NCBI GenBank assembly: GCA_018366195.1
Contig: JAGZIN010000010.1
Coordinates: forward strand, 9,185-73,184
Direction: 5' to 3'
From: Butyricicoccus pullicaecorum
Lineage (GTDB): Bacteria > Bacillota > Clostridia > Oscillospirales > Butyricicoccaceae
Length of the DNA stretch: 64,000 nt
A program made the translations under genes and the position numbers. The notes under the pieces are model-generated. The model was given only the letters and a program-made list of their open reading frames with translations. It made no database searches and was not told where the DNA came from. The number at the start of each line of letters is the position of its first letter. Positions within the stretch are counted from its first letter, which is position 1. Below are positions 1 to 7,933 of this stretch, piece by piece.

Positions 1-1006
1 TCTGTATCAGCCTCCCAAACACACAAGCCTTTTGTTTCCAAATTTGGCGGTCACTTTGTTTCTGCACACAGCGTCCTTTCGAACGCCATCCTACTGTTCT
101 TCTTATTTTTGCAATTTTGTTTTATTATTCTTTCATCGGTATGCGTATGTCTCGGATAAATATACTTTTGTCTCACTTTCCTATTTCCCCAATGATTTCT
201 TGCTCTCCGATTTTTTATGCCAGTGTTTTTTGCTCCGCTTTTCCGAAAATGATATTTACAAAAGATATATAATTCCAAAGCAATCGCTTGATTGCGGTGG
301 TTTCAGTTTTTTTTCTTATCTCTTGTAATCGGGTCAGATTTTATTTTTATAGGAGCGCTTGTTTATAAATTTTCATTTTTATCCGATGCACTCATACACA
401 GGCTTTCTCTGTATGAAAAAACTATATGATATAACGCTCTCTTTTCTCTAAAAATCATTTTATCCTGCTCTGTTTTTTTCTTCTTTTTCGCCTGATATAC
501 TCTCTTTTCAAATTTTCTCAGCAAAAATCGTCTGAATATTTATGCTGTATTTCTTGATTCTGTGAAATTATTTTGTATCTTATATTGCATAACAGCATTT
601 TTTCATATCAACCTCTATCATTTACAGCTTCGAAGGCGCTTTCATTTGTGTTCCCAGACGCTTTGCATGAATTTTTAATTCTATATATTTTGATTTTTAT
701 TGTTCGGAACATTTTTGCAATTTAAGTTGCATTTTTCTCGAATATCGTCGTGAAATGTCGAAAATACGCGAATATTTGTTGTAAGTTTTTGTAGACAAGC
801 GCCGAAAAATACCGTATGATGTTTGTATTCTAATAAACTCAGGAAGTTCTGCAAAATCCGGTCAGATACACAAAAGTTATCCGTGAATTTTACCCCACAG
901 CTCCCGTTTCTTAGAAAGCTTTTTCGTCCTTCCATAAAAAAGACAGTTCCATATCGGAACTGCCCTGCATAAAATATCAAGAACATAGAAAAGGAGTGTT
1001 TTGAGT
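1..1006. other. Gene-free T-rich intergenic region
   Basis: About 1 kb with no convincing gene. The plus strand is strongly rich in T, especially in the first 700 bases. The open frames here have phenylalanine/serine/cysteine-rich translations and no ribosome binding site. At 944-962 an inverted repeat (cagttcc/ggaactg) is preceded by AAAAAA, so on the minus strand it reads as a hairpin followed by six T. The last bases carry the asnB ribosome binding site AAGGAG at 991-996. I see no clear promoter and nothing else. Confidence 0.6.
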
Positions 1007-2824
1007 ATGTGTGGTATTGCTGGAAGTGTTGATTTTTCTCTTCATGCGTGTCTGCCCGATGGATTGTCTACCCAAATGGCACACGGTTTGAACCCTGTAA
1101 ATTCCAATCCCGCTGAGATTTATGAAGCACAGCAAATATGTCTCATACAGCATGACGCGCGTGTGATTTCTGAAGACAAACGCCCTCTGCAAAGTCCAGA
1201 TGGAAATATAACGATTATTTATAACGGGGAGTTATATAACACCCCAGAGCTGCGCCAGCAGCTTAGCGTGCTTGGATATGCAGGAGATTCCGATGCAGAA
1301 CTCATTTTGTATGCGTATCTTGCATGGGGCACAAAGGCATTTGAAAAATTGAATGGCATCTATGCGTTTGCACTGTGGGAGCAGCAGGAAGAGCGCCTGA
1401 CACTGTGCCGCGACCGTTTGGGCGTCAAGCCTTTATTCTATACGCGGCAAAATCATCTGTTTGTCTTTGCTTCCGAACTCAAATCCATGCTTTGTCACCC
1501 AGCCGTGCAGCCCAAGCTAGACGAAGACGGTCTTCGCACATTATTGCTTCTCGGTCCGGCGCGCCCACCCTATTCCGGCGTTCTGCACGGAGTCTTTTCC
1601 GTATTGCCCGGTCAATATCTTACATTTGATAAAAATGGATTACAGCAGTCTTTCTACTGGCAGCTGACCGCAAATGAGCACCCCGATACCTTAGAACAAA
1701 CCATTGCACATACCCGCTGGCTGGTCGAAGACGCAGCCGCGCGTCAGCGGACGACTGATGTTCCGTTGTGCACCTTTCTCTCTGGCGGTTTGGATTCCTC
1801 GATTCTGTCCATGCTCGCCTCCCGTTCGCTGAGCATGCTCGGAGAACGGCTGCATACCTTCTCGGTTGACTATCCCGACAACGAAAAATATTTTACAAAA
1901 AGTATTTTTCAGCCGGATTATGATAATTCGTATATTCATCAGATGACAGACTTTTTGCACACAGAGCATCACCATATCCTGCTGACACAGCACGAGTTGT
2001 TCCATGCGCTCACGCCTGCCATGGAGGCGCGCGGCTTGCCCGGTATGGCAGATATCGACTCCTCCTTGCTGCGATTCTGTCAATCGGTTCGAGCACAAGG
2101 TTTCACGGTCTGTCAATCCGGAGAATGCGCCGATGAATTATTTGGCGGATACCCTTGGTATCATCAGAAAGAAATGCTCTTCAGCGACGGATTTCCATGG
2201 GCATGCGCCACCGATTTCCGGCAATCCCTTGTACAGGACGGGATTCTGCGTGACGGACAGGAATTTGTACATGCACATTACGAGCGAACCTGCCAATCTG
2301 CGCCCAAACTGGATACGGACAGCCCGCTGGAAGCACGTATGCGGGAAATGTTCCTGCTCAATCTACAATGGTTTATGGCGACACTTCTCACCCGCAATGA
2401 CCGTATGAGCACCTATGCAGGGCTTCAGGTGCGTGTTCCTTTCTGCGATTATCGCATCGTTGAATATGCGTATAATATGCCTTGGAAATTCAAAGCGCTG
2501 GAGGGGAGAGAAAAAGGAATCCTCCGCAAAGCGTTCGCACAGGATCTGCCGGAAGAAATTGTCTGGCGCAAAAAAAGTCCCTATCCCAAAACGTGCTCCC
2601 CTGAATATACGGCGCTGGTTGTCAAACGGCTGCGAGAAAAAATGCAGGACCCGACCTCAATCCTGCCCGAGCTGTTTCAAAATCAGGTATTAGAACATCT
2701 CATTGAGCGTCCGGAACAGCTTTGTGCGCCATGGTATGGACAGCTTATGCGTGCCCCGCAAATCTTTGCATACCTGCTCCAAATTGATGATTGGTTCCGA
2801 ACCTATCATATTTCTCTGATGTAA
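1007..2824 (+). CDS. asnB: Asparagine synthase (glutamine-hydrolysing), class II
   Basis: A cytoplasmic enzyme of the AsnB family, which makes asparagine from aspartate, ATP and glutamine nitrogen. The start is placed at the ATG at 1007, not the in-frame TTG at 1001. This puts Cys at residue 2, the N-terminal nucleophile of class II glutaminases (MCGIAGS), with AAGGAG at 991-996. The glutaminase domain keeps NGELYN and a DAE motif. The synthetase domain has the PP-loop SGGLDSS near residue 257 and CADELFGGYPW further on. Its length, 605 aa, is usual. The N-terminal domain is divergent: the family's HRGPD and HRRLSI blocks are hardly recognisable. The gene is monocistronic, ends at a strong hairpin terminator, and runs against the replication fork. 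Confidence 0.9.
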   Translation: MCGIAGSVDFSLHACLPDGLSTQMAHGLNPVNSNPAEIYEAQQICLIQHDARVISEDKRPLQSPDGNITIIYNGELYNTPELRQQLSVLGYAGDSDAELILYAYLAWGTKAFEKLNGIYAFALWEQQEERLTLCRDRLGVKPLFYTRQNHLFVFASELKSMLCHPAVQPKLDEDGLRTLLLLGPARPPYSGVLHGVFSVLPGQYLTFDKNGLQQSFYWQLTANEHPDTLEQTIAHTRWLVEDAAARQRTTDVPLCTFLSGGLDSSILSMLASRSLSMLGERLHTFSVDYPDNEKYFTKSIFQPDYDNSYIHQMTDFLHTEHHHILLTQHELFHALTPAMEARGLPGMADIDSSLLRFCQSVRAQGFTVCQSGECADELFGGYPWYHQKEMLFSDGFPWACATDFRQSLVQDGILRDGQEFVHAHYERTCQSAPKLDTDSPLEARMREMFLLNLQWFMATLLTRNDRMSTYAGLQVRVPFCDYRIVEYAYNMPWKFKALEGREKGILRKAFAQDLPEEIVWRKKSPYPKTCSPEYTALVVKRLREKMQDPTSILPELFQNQVLEHLIERPEQLCAPWYGQLMRAPQIFAYLLQIDDWFRTYHISLM

Positions 2825-2832
2825 TCTCCCAA

Positions 2833-2875
2833 ACAAAAGAGACAGATGCACTCATTTGCATTCTGTCTCTTTTGT
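2833..2875. terminator. Bidirectional terminator between asnB and rubrerythrin
   Basis: A perfect 14-bp stem (acaaaagagacaga at 2833-2846 with tctgtctcttttgt at 2862-2875) and a short inner stem TGCA/TGCA. A-rich and T-rich flanks serve both converging genes, asnB (+) and rubrerythrin (-). Confidence 0.85.
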
Positions 2876-2911
2876 CATTTCATCTCACGTTGTTTTTGCC
2901 CATATATACTT

Positions 2912-3472
2912 TTACACAGGAATGGTGCAGGCGTCGAACGAACCGATTGCCTCACAAACCGGACATACATCTAGCCGGTTCTCAAATACCGCACCGCAGA
3001 ATACACAGCGGTATCCCTGCTTATATTGGATTGTCTCCTCTTCTTCCGCTACGGTCTGCTCCGTTTCTGCCCGCTGCTTTTTGCTCCGCTGTATCACAGC
3101 CTCCATAAACTGTTTTTCATGTGCTTTCTCTACCTGTGCCACACGCTCAAACAAAACGGCAAGGTCTTCAAATCCTTCTTCCCGTGCCACCTTGGCAAAC
3201 TCCGGATACATGTTTGACCATTCTTCAAACTCTCCAGCGGCTGCACTGCGCAGATTTTGCACCGTGCCCTGAATTGGACCATAAAGGCTTGTGTACCAAA
3301 TCTTTGCATGAATGGATTCATTTCCAGCCATTCTTTCAAACAATTCTGCAATCTCAGGGCTCCCTTCTTTGCGCGCCTGCTCTGCAAAATAAGTATATTT
3401 ATTGCGTGCGATGGACTCCCCTGCGAGTGCCGCCTTGATATTTTGCTCTGTTCTTGTGCCTTTCAGTTCCAT
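2912..3472 (-). CDS. Rubrerythrin
   Basis: A rubrerythrin of 186 aa, which in anaerobes reduces hydrogen peroxide with electrons from NAD(P)H or ferredoxin by way of rubredoxin. The N-terminal ferritin-like four-helix domain carries the di-iron ligand pattern (E..ARNKY, ESIHAK, then E..HEKQF). The C-terminal rubredoxin-like domain has CVFCG near residue 156 and CPVCE near 171. The start is the ATG at 3472, 8 nt after GGAGG; a TTG one codon upstream is closer to the binding site and less likely. A PerR/Fur-like palindrome lies just upstream at 3503-3517. The gene is monocistronic and convergent with asnB. Confidence 0.92.
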   Translation of the reverse strand: MELKGTRTEQNIKAALAGESIARNKYTYFAEQARKEGSPEIAELFERMAGNESIHAKIWYTSLYGPIQGTVQNLRSAAAGEFEEWSNMYPEFAKVAREEGFEDLAVLFERVAQVEKAHEKQFMEAVIQRSKKQRAETEQTVAEEEETIQYKQGYRCVFCGAVFENRLDVCPVCEAIGSFDACTIPV

Positions 3473-3502
3473 CAATCGTTCCTCCCTAATTGATAAGAAT
3501 TA

Positions 3503-3517
3503 TTATCTTTATGATAA
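3503..3517 (-). promoter_or_regulatory. Candidate PerR (or Fur) box upstream of rubrerythrin
   Basis: TTATCTTTATGATAA is a 7-1-7 inverted repeat that matches the PerR consensus TTATAATnATTATAA at 11 of 14 fixed positions. It sits 31 nt upstream of the rubrerythrin start. Rubrerythrin genes are typical PerR targets in clostridia. A second overlapping palindrome, GATAAGAATTATTATC (3492-3507), also looks Fur-like. Confidence 0.5.
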
Positions 3518-3555
3518 TTCACACACACGAAAATGTCAATCTGATTTTGTGCAAA

Positions 3556-3584
3556 CAGGGGCATATCCATCGGATATGCCCCTG
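3556..3584 (-). terminator. Terminator hairpin after ftsH
   Basis: A 13-bp perfect stem, caggggcatatcc (3556-3568) and ggatatgcccctg (3572-3584), with a 3-nt loop, begins 6 nt beyond the ftsH stop. The downstream T run is short (TTT), so termination may be partial. Confidence 0.6.
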
Positions 3585-3589
3585 TCCAT

Positions 3590-5434
3590 TTATGATTCCT
3601 CCTTGGCTGTTTCCAGCTTCGGGTCCTCCAACAGCTTCATGAATTCGTCTCCTGTAATGGTTTCATAATCATAAAGATGCTTGGAGAGTGCATGCAGCTT
3701 GTCCATATTGTCACGCAGCAGCTGCTTTGCTTTCTCATATTGCTTACGTACCATCGCTACCACCATGCGGTCGATTTCCGAGGCGGTATGGTCCGCGCAA
3801 GCCATGGAAGCGTCTCCACCCAGATACGCATTGTGTACCTGCTCAAATGCGACCATACCAAATTCATCACTCATACCATAGCGCGAAATCATCGCACGTG
3901 CCAAGCGTGTTGCCTGCTCGATGTCGTTCGAAGCACCTGTTGTGATGGAATGAAGTGCCAGCTCTTCTGCCGCGCGTCCGCCAGTCAATGTTGCAATCTT
4001 ATTTTCCAACTCCTCACGACTCATCAAATTATGTTCCTCCTGTTCTACCTGCATGGTATAACCCAGTGCACCAGAGGTTCGAGGGATAATGGTAATCTTT
4101 GTGACGGGTGCCGAATGACTTTGCAGAGCCGCGACAAGTGCGTGTCCAACCTCATGATATGATACAATCAACTTTTCCTTGTTGGATAGGATTTTATTCT
4201 TTTTCTGGTAGCCCGCAATGACAACCTCCACACTTTCTTCCAAATCAGACTGGGAAACCTGCTCGCGTCCAGAGCGCACTGCCCGCAGCGCAGCCTCGTT
4301 GACCATATTGGCAAGCTCTGCACCCGATGCCCCTGCTGCCATGCGTGCAATGACACTGAAATCCAGATTTGGCTCACACTTGACTTTTTGTGCATGGACA
4401 CGCAAAATGGCTTCTCGCCCAATCAGGTCAGGCAGTTCCACCGGTACACGACGGTCAAAGCGTCCCGGACGCAGCAGAGCAGGGTCAAGAGATTCCGGAC
4501 GGTTGGTTGCCGCTAAAATGACAACACCTTTGCTGCCATCAAAGCCGTCCATTTCTGTCAGCAGCTGATTGAGTGTTTGTTCACGCTCGTCGTTTCCTCC
4601 CATGCCGCCAGCGCCCTCACGCTTCTTTCCGATGGTATCAATCTCATCAATAAATACGATACAGGGTGCTTTCTCACCTGCCTGCTTAAATAAATCCCGC
4701 ACCTTTGCGGCACCCATGCCCACAAACATCTCCACAAACTCAGAGCCGGAAATGGAGAAGAATGGGACATTTGCCTCGCCTGCTACTGCTTTTGCAAGCA
4801 GGGTTTTGCCCGTGCCCGGAGGTCCAACCAGCAAAGCACCCTTTGGAATATGTGCGCCAATATCAGCATAGCGCTGTGGATTGTGCAAAAAATCTACAAT
4901 CTCTGTTAATAACTCCTTTGCCTCATCTTCTCCCTGTACATCTGCAAAATGAATCCCAGTTTCCGAAGCCACATACACCTTGGCATTGGACTTTCCAAAG
5001 CTCATCATTCCAGAGCCGACCTTCTTCTGCATCGAGCGGGTCATCCACATACCAAATCCGATGATCATAACAAACGGTAAAACTGCGGTCAAAAACGGAG
5101 AGGGCGCAGTTGGCCAAATCTTTGTGAAGTCCACGCTGGAGTTTAGCAAGCGATCGACCAGCTTTGGGTCATCTACCAGAGCCGTAATATAGACCTGTTC
5201 TCGTTTTTGATTTTCATTCTTCACAGTAAATACAATCCGGTTATCCTTGCTTTGAATCTCAGCCTGTGCAATCTTTCCCTGTTCTGCCATGTCAACAAAT
5301 TCATTGTAGCTCACATTCTGGGTCCTTGGCGCAATCAAGCTGGGAAGCAGCAGATTTCCAATCAGCAGCAGCGCAATCGCAATGCTGTAAAAATACAAAA
5401 TGCGCTTGCGGTCAGGCTGTTTTACTTCTTTCAT
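3590..5434 (-). CDS. ftsH: ATP-dependent zinc metalloprotease FtsH
   Basis: A membrane-anchored AAA+ protease that degrades misfolded membrane and short-lived regulatory proteins as a hexamer. The 614-aa protein has a first membrane helix near residues 12-30, an extracytoplasmic domain, and a second helix near 105-125. Then come Walker A GPPGTGKT, Walker B IVFIDEID, the second region of homology (AATNRP...GRFDR) and the zinc site HEVGH, where most relatives have HEAGH. A C-terminal TTGASND segment supplies the third zinc ligand. The start is the ATG at 5434 after AGGAAG. An in-frame ATG 10 codons upstream has no good binding site. Confidence 0.95.
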   Translation of the reverse strand: MKEVKQPDRKRILYFYSIAIALLLIGNLLLPSLIAPRTQNVSYNEFVDMAEQGKIAQAEIQSKDNRIVFTVKNENQKREQVYITALVDDPKLVDRLLNSSVDFTKIWPTAPSPFLTAVLPFVMIIGFGMWMTRSMQKKVGSGMMSFGKSNAKVYVASETGIHFADVQGEDEAKELLTEIVDFLHNPQRYADIGAHIPKGALLVGPPGTGKTLLAKAVAGEANVPFFSISGSEFVEMFVGMGAAKVRDLFKQAGEKAPCIVFIDEIDTIGKKREGAGGMGGNDEREQTLNQLLTEMDGFDGSKGVVILAATNRPESLDPALLRPGRFDRRVPVELPDLIGREAILRVHAQKVKCEPNLDFSVIARMAAGASGAELANMVNEAALRAVRSGREQVSQSDLEESVEVVIAGYQKKNKILSNKEKLIVSYHEVGHALVAALQSHSAPVTKITIIPRTSGALGYTMQVEQEEHNLMSREELENKIATLTGGRAAEELALHSITTGASNDIEQATRLARAMISRYGMSDEFGMVAFEQVHNAYLGGDASMACADHTASEIDRMVVAMVRKQYEKAKQLLRDNMDKLHALSKHLYDYETITGDEFMKLLEDPKLETAKEES

Positions 5435-5559
5435 ATCACACTTCCTCTTCTCCGGACAGTTCATGCTGTCCCGTCAAATTTTACGAAAATAGCTTTGTGC
5501 ACAGACATTCCTCATAGATAGAGGGAGACAGACCGCTGTATGCTCTATTTTCTATTTTT

Positions 5560-5568
5560 ATTATAACA
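5560..5568 (-). promoter_or_regulatory. Candidate ftsH promoter (extended -10)
   Basis: On the minus strand TGTTATAAT is an extended -10 element about 125 nt before the ftsH start. No good -35 is visible, as is common with extended -10 promoters. Confidence 0.45.
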
Positions 5569-5633
5569 GAAGATTGTGTCGGGAATACGGAAATTTTTTG
5601 AACGCACTGTAAAACAGCGGTATGCTTCTCTTA

Positions 5634-5649
5634 TGTTTCACGTGAAACA
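5634..5649. promoter_or_regulatory. parS site 1
   Basis: TGTTTCACGTGAAACA is a perfect 16-bp palindrome matching the Firmicutes parS consensus bound by ParB/Spo0J. It lies between ftsH and the spore-type operon, 18.9 kb from the dnaA-dnaN gap. Confidence 0.9.
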
Positions 5650-5796
5650 TAAGAGAAGCGCCGTAAAAAACACGTTGCCGGTGCCCCTGACCTATATGAT
5701 ATCTCCGGCATTTCCCCAGCTGCCTACGCATAGAATAGACCATCTCTGCGATTTCACCCGCAGATGTTATATCTCAGATAAGGAGCTGATTTCTGA

Positions 5797-6213
5797 ATGC
5801 CAGATTACCCAACCGCCCTCGGATTTCTGATGGTTTCTGTGACAACTGCCCTCGGAACCCTTCCGCTGCCCAATGCACTGGTCACAGTATATGCGGACAA
5901 CGATGGGCAGCCCATACTCTATCGCACGGTTCGCACTGATGTTTCCGGGCGCTCCCCCATCATGGAGCTGCCCGCACCTGCGCTGGAGGAATCCCTGAAG
6001 CCCGACCAGCCTCTCCCCTATCTTAATTATTCTGTCAAAGTTGACCTTGCAGATTATCAATCGGCGCAGGTGCATGACATTTCGATTTTCCCCGGTATTG
6101 CATCTACCCTGCCCGTTTCCCTGTCTCCGGAAACCTCTGCACAATCCTCTCCTCAGGTCAATACTCTTCCACAGGAAACACTCAACACCCCATCTGAAAA
6201 GGAGAAGCGCTAA
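5797..6213 (+). CDS. Uncharacterised protein, first gene of a spore-type operon
   Basis: 138 aa, unnamed. The first 90 residues look like a small beta-sandwich (ALVTVYAD, YRTVRTDVSGRS, YSVKVDLADYQSAQVHDISIFPG), similar in pattern to carboxypeptidase-regulatory-like or transthyretin-like domains. The last 35 residues are Ser/Pro/Thr-rich and probably disordered. There is no signal peptide. The start is the ATG at 5797 after AAGGAG, with an 11-nt spacer. The stop overlaps the next start in TAATG, so translation is coupled to the SpoIID-like gene. Its role is unknown; a partner or delivery domain for spore cortex proteins is my inference. It runs against the replication fork, unlike most neighbours. 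Confidence 0.75.
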   Translation: MPDYPTALGFLMVSVTTALGTLPLPNALVTVYADNDGQPILYRTVRTDVSGRSPIMELPAPALEESLKPDQPLPYLNYSVKVDLADYQSAQVHDISIFPGIASTLPVSLSPETSAQSSPQVNTLPQETLNTPSEKEKR

Positions 6214-7577
6214 TGGCTTTACCCAAAATTCCGGAAATGATTACCGTACACCTCGGACGACCAGAAGATTCCTCGGCACGCAATGTAACGGTACCCTTTC
6301 CCTATTACATCAAAAATGTTGCTTCCTCTGAAATTTATCCGACTTGGCCAGAAAATGCAATCCGTGCCAATATCTATGCGCAGGTATCCTTCGCCCTTAA
6401 CCGCATCTATACCGAATGGTATCGCTCACAGGGTTATGACTTTGATATCACCAACTCGACCGCCTTTGATCAAGCGTATGTAGATGGACGTGAGATTTTT
6501 GATAACGTCGGAAATCTTGTAGATGAGCTTTTTGATGACTACCTGACCCGTCCTGGCTCCGTAGAGCCGCTCTTCGCACAATATTGCAACGGGACAACAG
6601 TAACCTGTGATGGTCTCAGTCAATGGGGTACGGTACCACTTGCAGAAGCAGGCAAAACACCCTATCAAATTCTGACTGCTTTCTATGGAAATAATCTGAA
6701 TATTGTCCGCAATGCTCCAATCGCACCCAATATCGGCTCTTATCCCGGAACCCCGCTTCAGCTCGGTGATTTTTCCGATGCCGTGCGTACCATTCAACTG
6801 CGCATCAATCGCATCTCCAATAATTACCCTGCCATTCCAAAAATTTATCCGGTCAATGCTTCTTATGACCAAAGCACTGCACAAGCGGTAAAGGCATTCC
6901 AAAAAATCTTCAATCTAAATCCAGATGGCATCGTGGGCAAAAATACATGGTATCGTATTGCCTATCTCTATGCTGCCATCACCAAGCTTGCCGAGCTGTC
7001 CAGTGAAGGGCTTCGGCTGGAAGATGTCACAGAAATCTTTCCGCCCTACCTGCGTCTTGGGGATAAGGGAAACTCTGTTTCCACCATACAATATTATTTA
7101 TCTGTCATCGCGACCTTCTATCCCGGTTTGCTTTCGGTCACCGTAGATGGAGATTTTGGAAAACGGACAGAAGATGCGGTTAAGGCGTTTCAAAAGCAAT
7201 ACAATCTTCCTGTTGACGGAATTGTTGGAGCAAAAACTTGGGAACGCATGAATACCGTCTATGACGACATTCAGTCCTCTCTGCCTGATTGGGCTTCCCG
7301 TCGCTCTACTCCATTTTTTCCTCGTCGATTGGTGGAGGGCATGTCTGGAGACGATGTCCGGCAGGTACAAGAATGGCTCAATATCCTGTCAGAAGGCTAT
7401 CCTGAAATCAAAAAGCTTCCTGTTACCGGATACTTTGGCAGCCTGACAGAGGCAGCTGTTTTGACCGCACAAACACTCTTTGGTATCACGCCCTCTGGGA
7501 TTGTGGGTCCGATTACTTGGGAAACACTCGCCCAGCAATCCCAGCGCTTGCAGTCAAACTCGGAGGTATCACAATGA
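6213..7577 (+). CDS. SpoIID-like protein with three peptidoglycan-binding domains
   Basis: 454 aa. The N-terminal 180 residues resemble the SpoIID/LytB-type region of clostridial spore cortex-lytic proteins of the SleC kind (AIRANIYAQVSFALNRIY, then ..QGYDFDITNST). Three PG_binding_1 repeats follow, near residues 190-255, 275-345 and 375-445, each with a pattern like FG..TE.AVK.FQ...L..DGIVG..TW. There is no signal peptide, which fits action inside the developing spore or export by another route. It starts in TAATG overlap with the previous gene and ends in ATGA overlap with the next. Cortex lysis at germination is inferred from the domain set; no catalytic residue can be assigned. Confidence 0.8.
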   Translation: MALPKIPEMITVHLGRPEDSSARNVTVPFPYYIKNVASSEIYPTWPENAIRANIYAQVSFALNRIYTEWYRSQGYDFDITNSTAFDQAYVDGREIFDNVGNLVDELFDDYLTRPGSVEPLFAQYCNGTTVTCDGLSQWGTVPLAEAGKTPYQILTAFYGNNLNIVRNAPIAPNIGSYPGTPLQLGDFSDAVRTIQLRINRISNNYPAIPKIYPVNASYDQSTAQAVKAFQKIFNLNPDGIVGKNTWYRIAYLYAAITKLAELSSEGLRLEDVTEIFPPYLRLGDKGNSVSTIQYYLSVIATFYPGLLSVTVDGDFGKRTEDAVKAFQKQYNLPVDGIVGAKTWERMNTVYDDIQSSLPDWASRRSTPFFPRRLVEGMSGDDVRQVQEWLNILSEGYPEIKKLPVTGYFGSLTEAAVLTAQTLFGITPSGIVGPITWETLAQQSQRLQSNSEVSQ

Positions 7578-7840
7578 AACAACAGCCCTTTTCTTATATC
7601 CTTCCGGAGCCGCTCTCCATTGGCTGCGAAAATAATGAGGTCTGGCTTTTGCAGGCAATGCTGGCGGCCATTTCGCGGCACTATGTCAACCTTCCCCAGC
7701 CCTCTCTAAACGGTGTTTATGATGAGCCCACAGCACAAGCCGTTCAGCGTGTTCAACGTGCCTTGGGGATTGCCGACACCGGAGAGACAAATCAGGAGAC
7801 GTGGGACCATATTATCCTGCTGTTTTGCTGTTGGCGCTGA
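7574..7840 (+). CDS. Single peptidoglycan-binding domain protein
   Basis: 88 aa, consisting almost only of one PG_binding_1 domain (EVWLLQAMLAAISRHY, YDEPTAQAVQRVQRALGI, TNQETWDHI). The start is the ATG at 7574 after GGAGGT. It overlaps the stop of the upstream gene by 4 nt (ATGA), so the three genes from 5797 form one translationally coupled operon. It has no signal peptide or catalytic domain. It may be a wall adaptor for the upstream protein. A parS site starts 4 nt after its stop and a strong terminator follows. Confidence 0.8.
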   Translation: MKQQPFSYILPEPLSIGCENNEVWLLQAMLAAISRHYVNLPQPSLNGVYDEPTAQAVQRVQRALGIADTGETNQETWDHIILLFCCWR

Positions 7841-7843
7841 CTA

Positions 7844-7859
7844 TGTTTCACGTGAAACA
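7844..7859. promoter_or_regulatory. parS site 2
   Basis: A perfect TGTTTCACGTGAAACA palindrome, directly after the stop of the peptidoglycan-binding gene and 2.2 kb from parS site 1. The two sites bracket the three-gene operon. Confidence 0.9.
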
Positions 7860-7873
7860 CACCTGACAATCCA

Positions 7874-7913
7874 AAAACCGTCTGAATCGTGTGTACACGG
7901 TTCAGACGGTTTT
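7874..7913. terminator. Bidirectional terminator, spore operon / putP
   Basis: A 13-bp perfect stem aaaaccgtctgaa/ttcagacggtttt, extended by inner pairs cgtgt/acacg. A and T flanks serve the converging operon (+) and putP (-). Confidence 0.85.
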
Positions 7914-7933
7914 CCTTCTGTCATCTTGAATTG

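Noticed and set aside
32..328. A 98-codon frame on the plus strand
   Set aside because: It starts at TTG without a binding site, and its Phe/Ser/Cys/Tyr-rich translation only reflects T-rich DNA.
681..986. A 101-codon frame on the minus strand before asnB
   Set aside because: There is no binding site and no family, and the terminator-like hairpin lies inside it.
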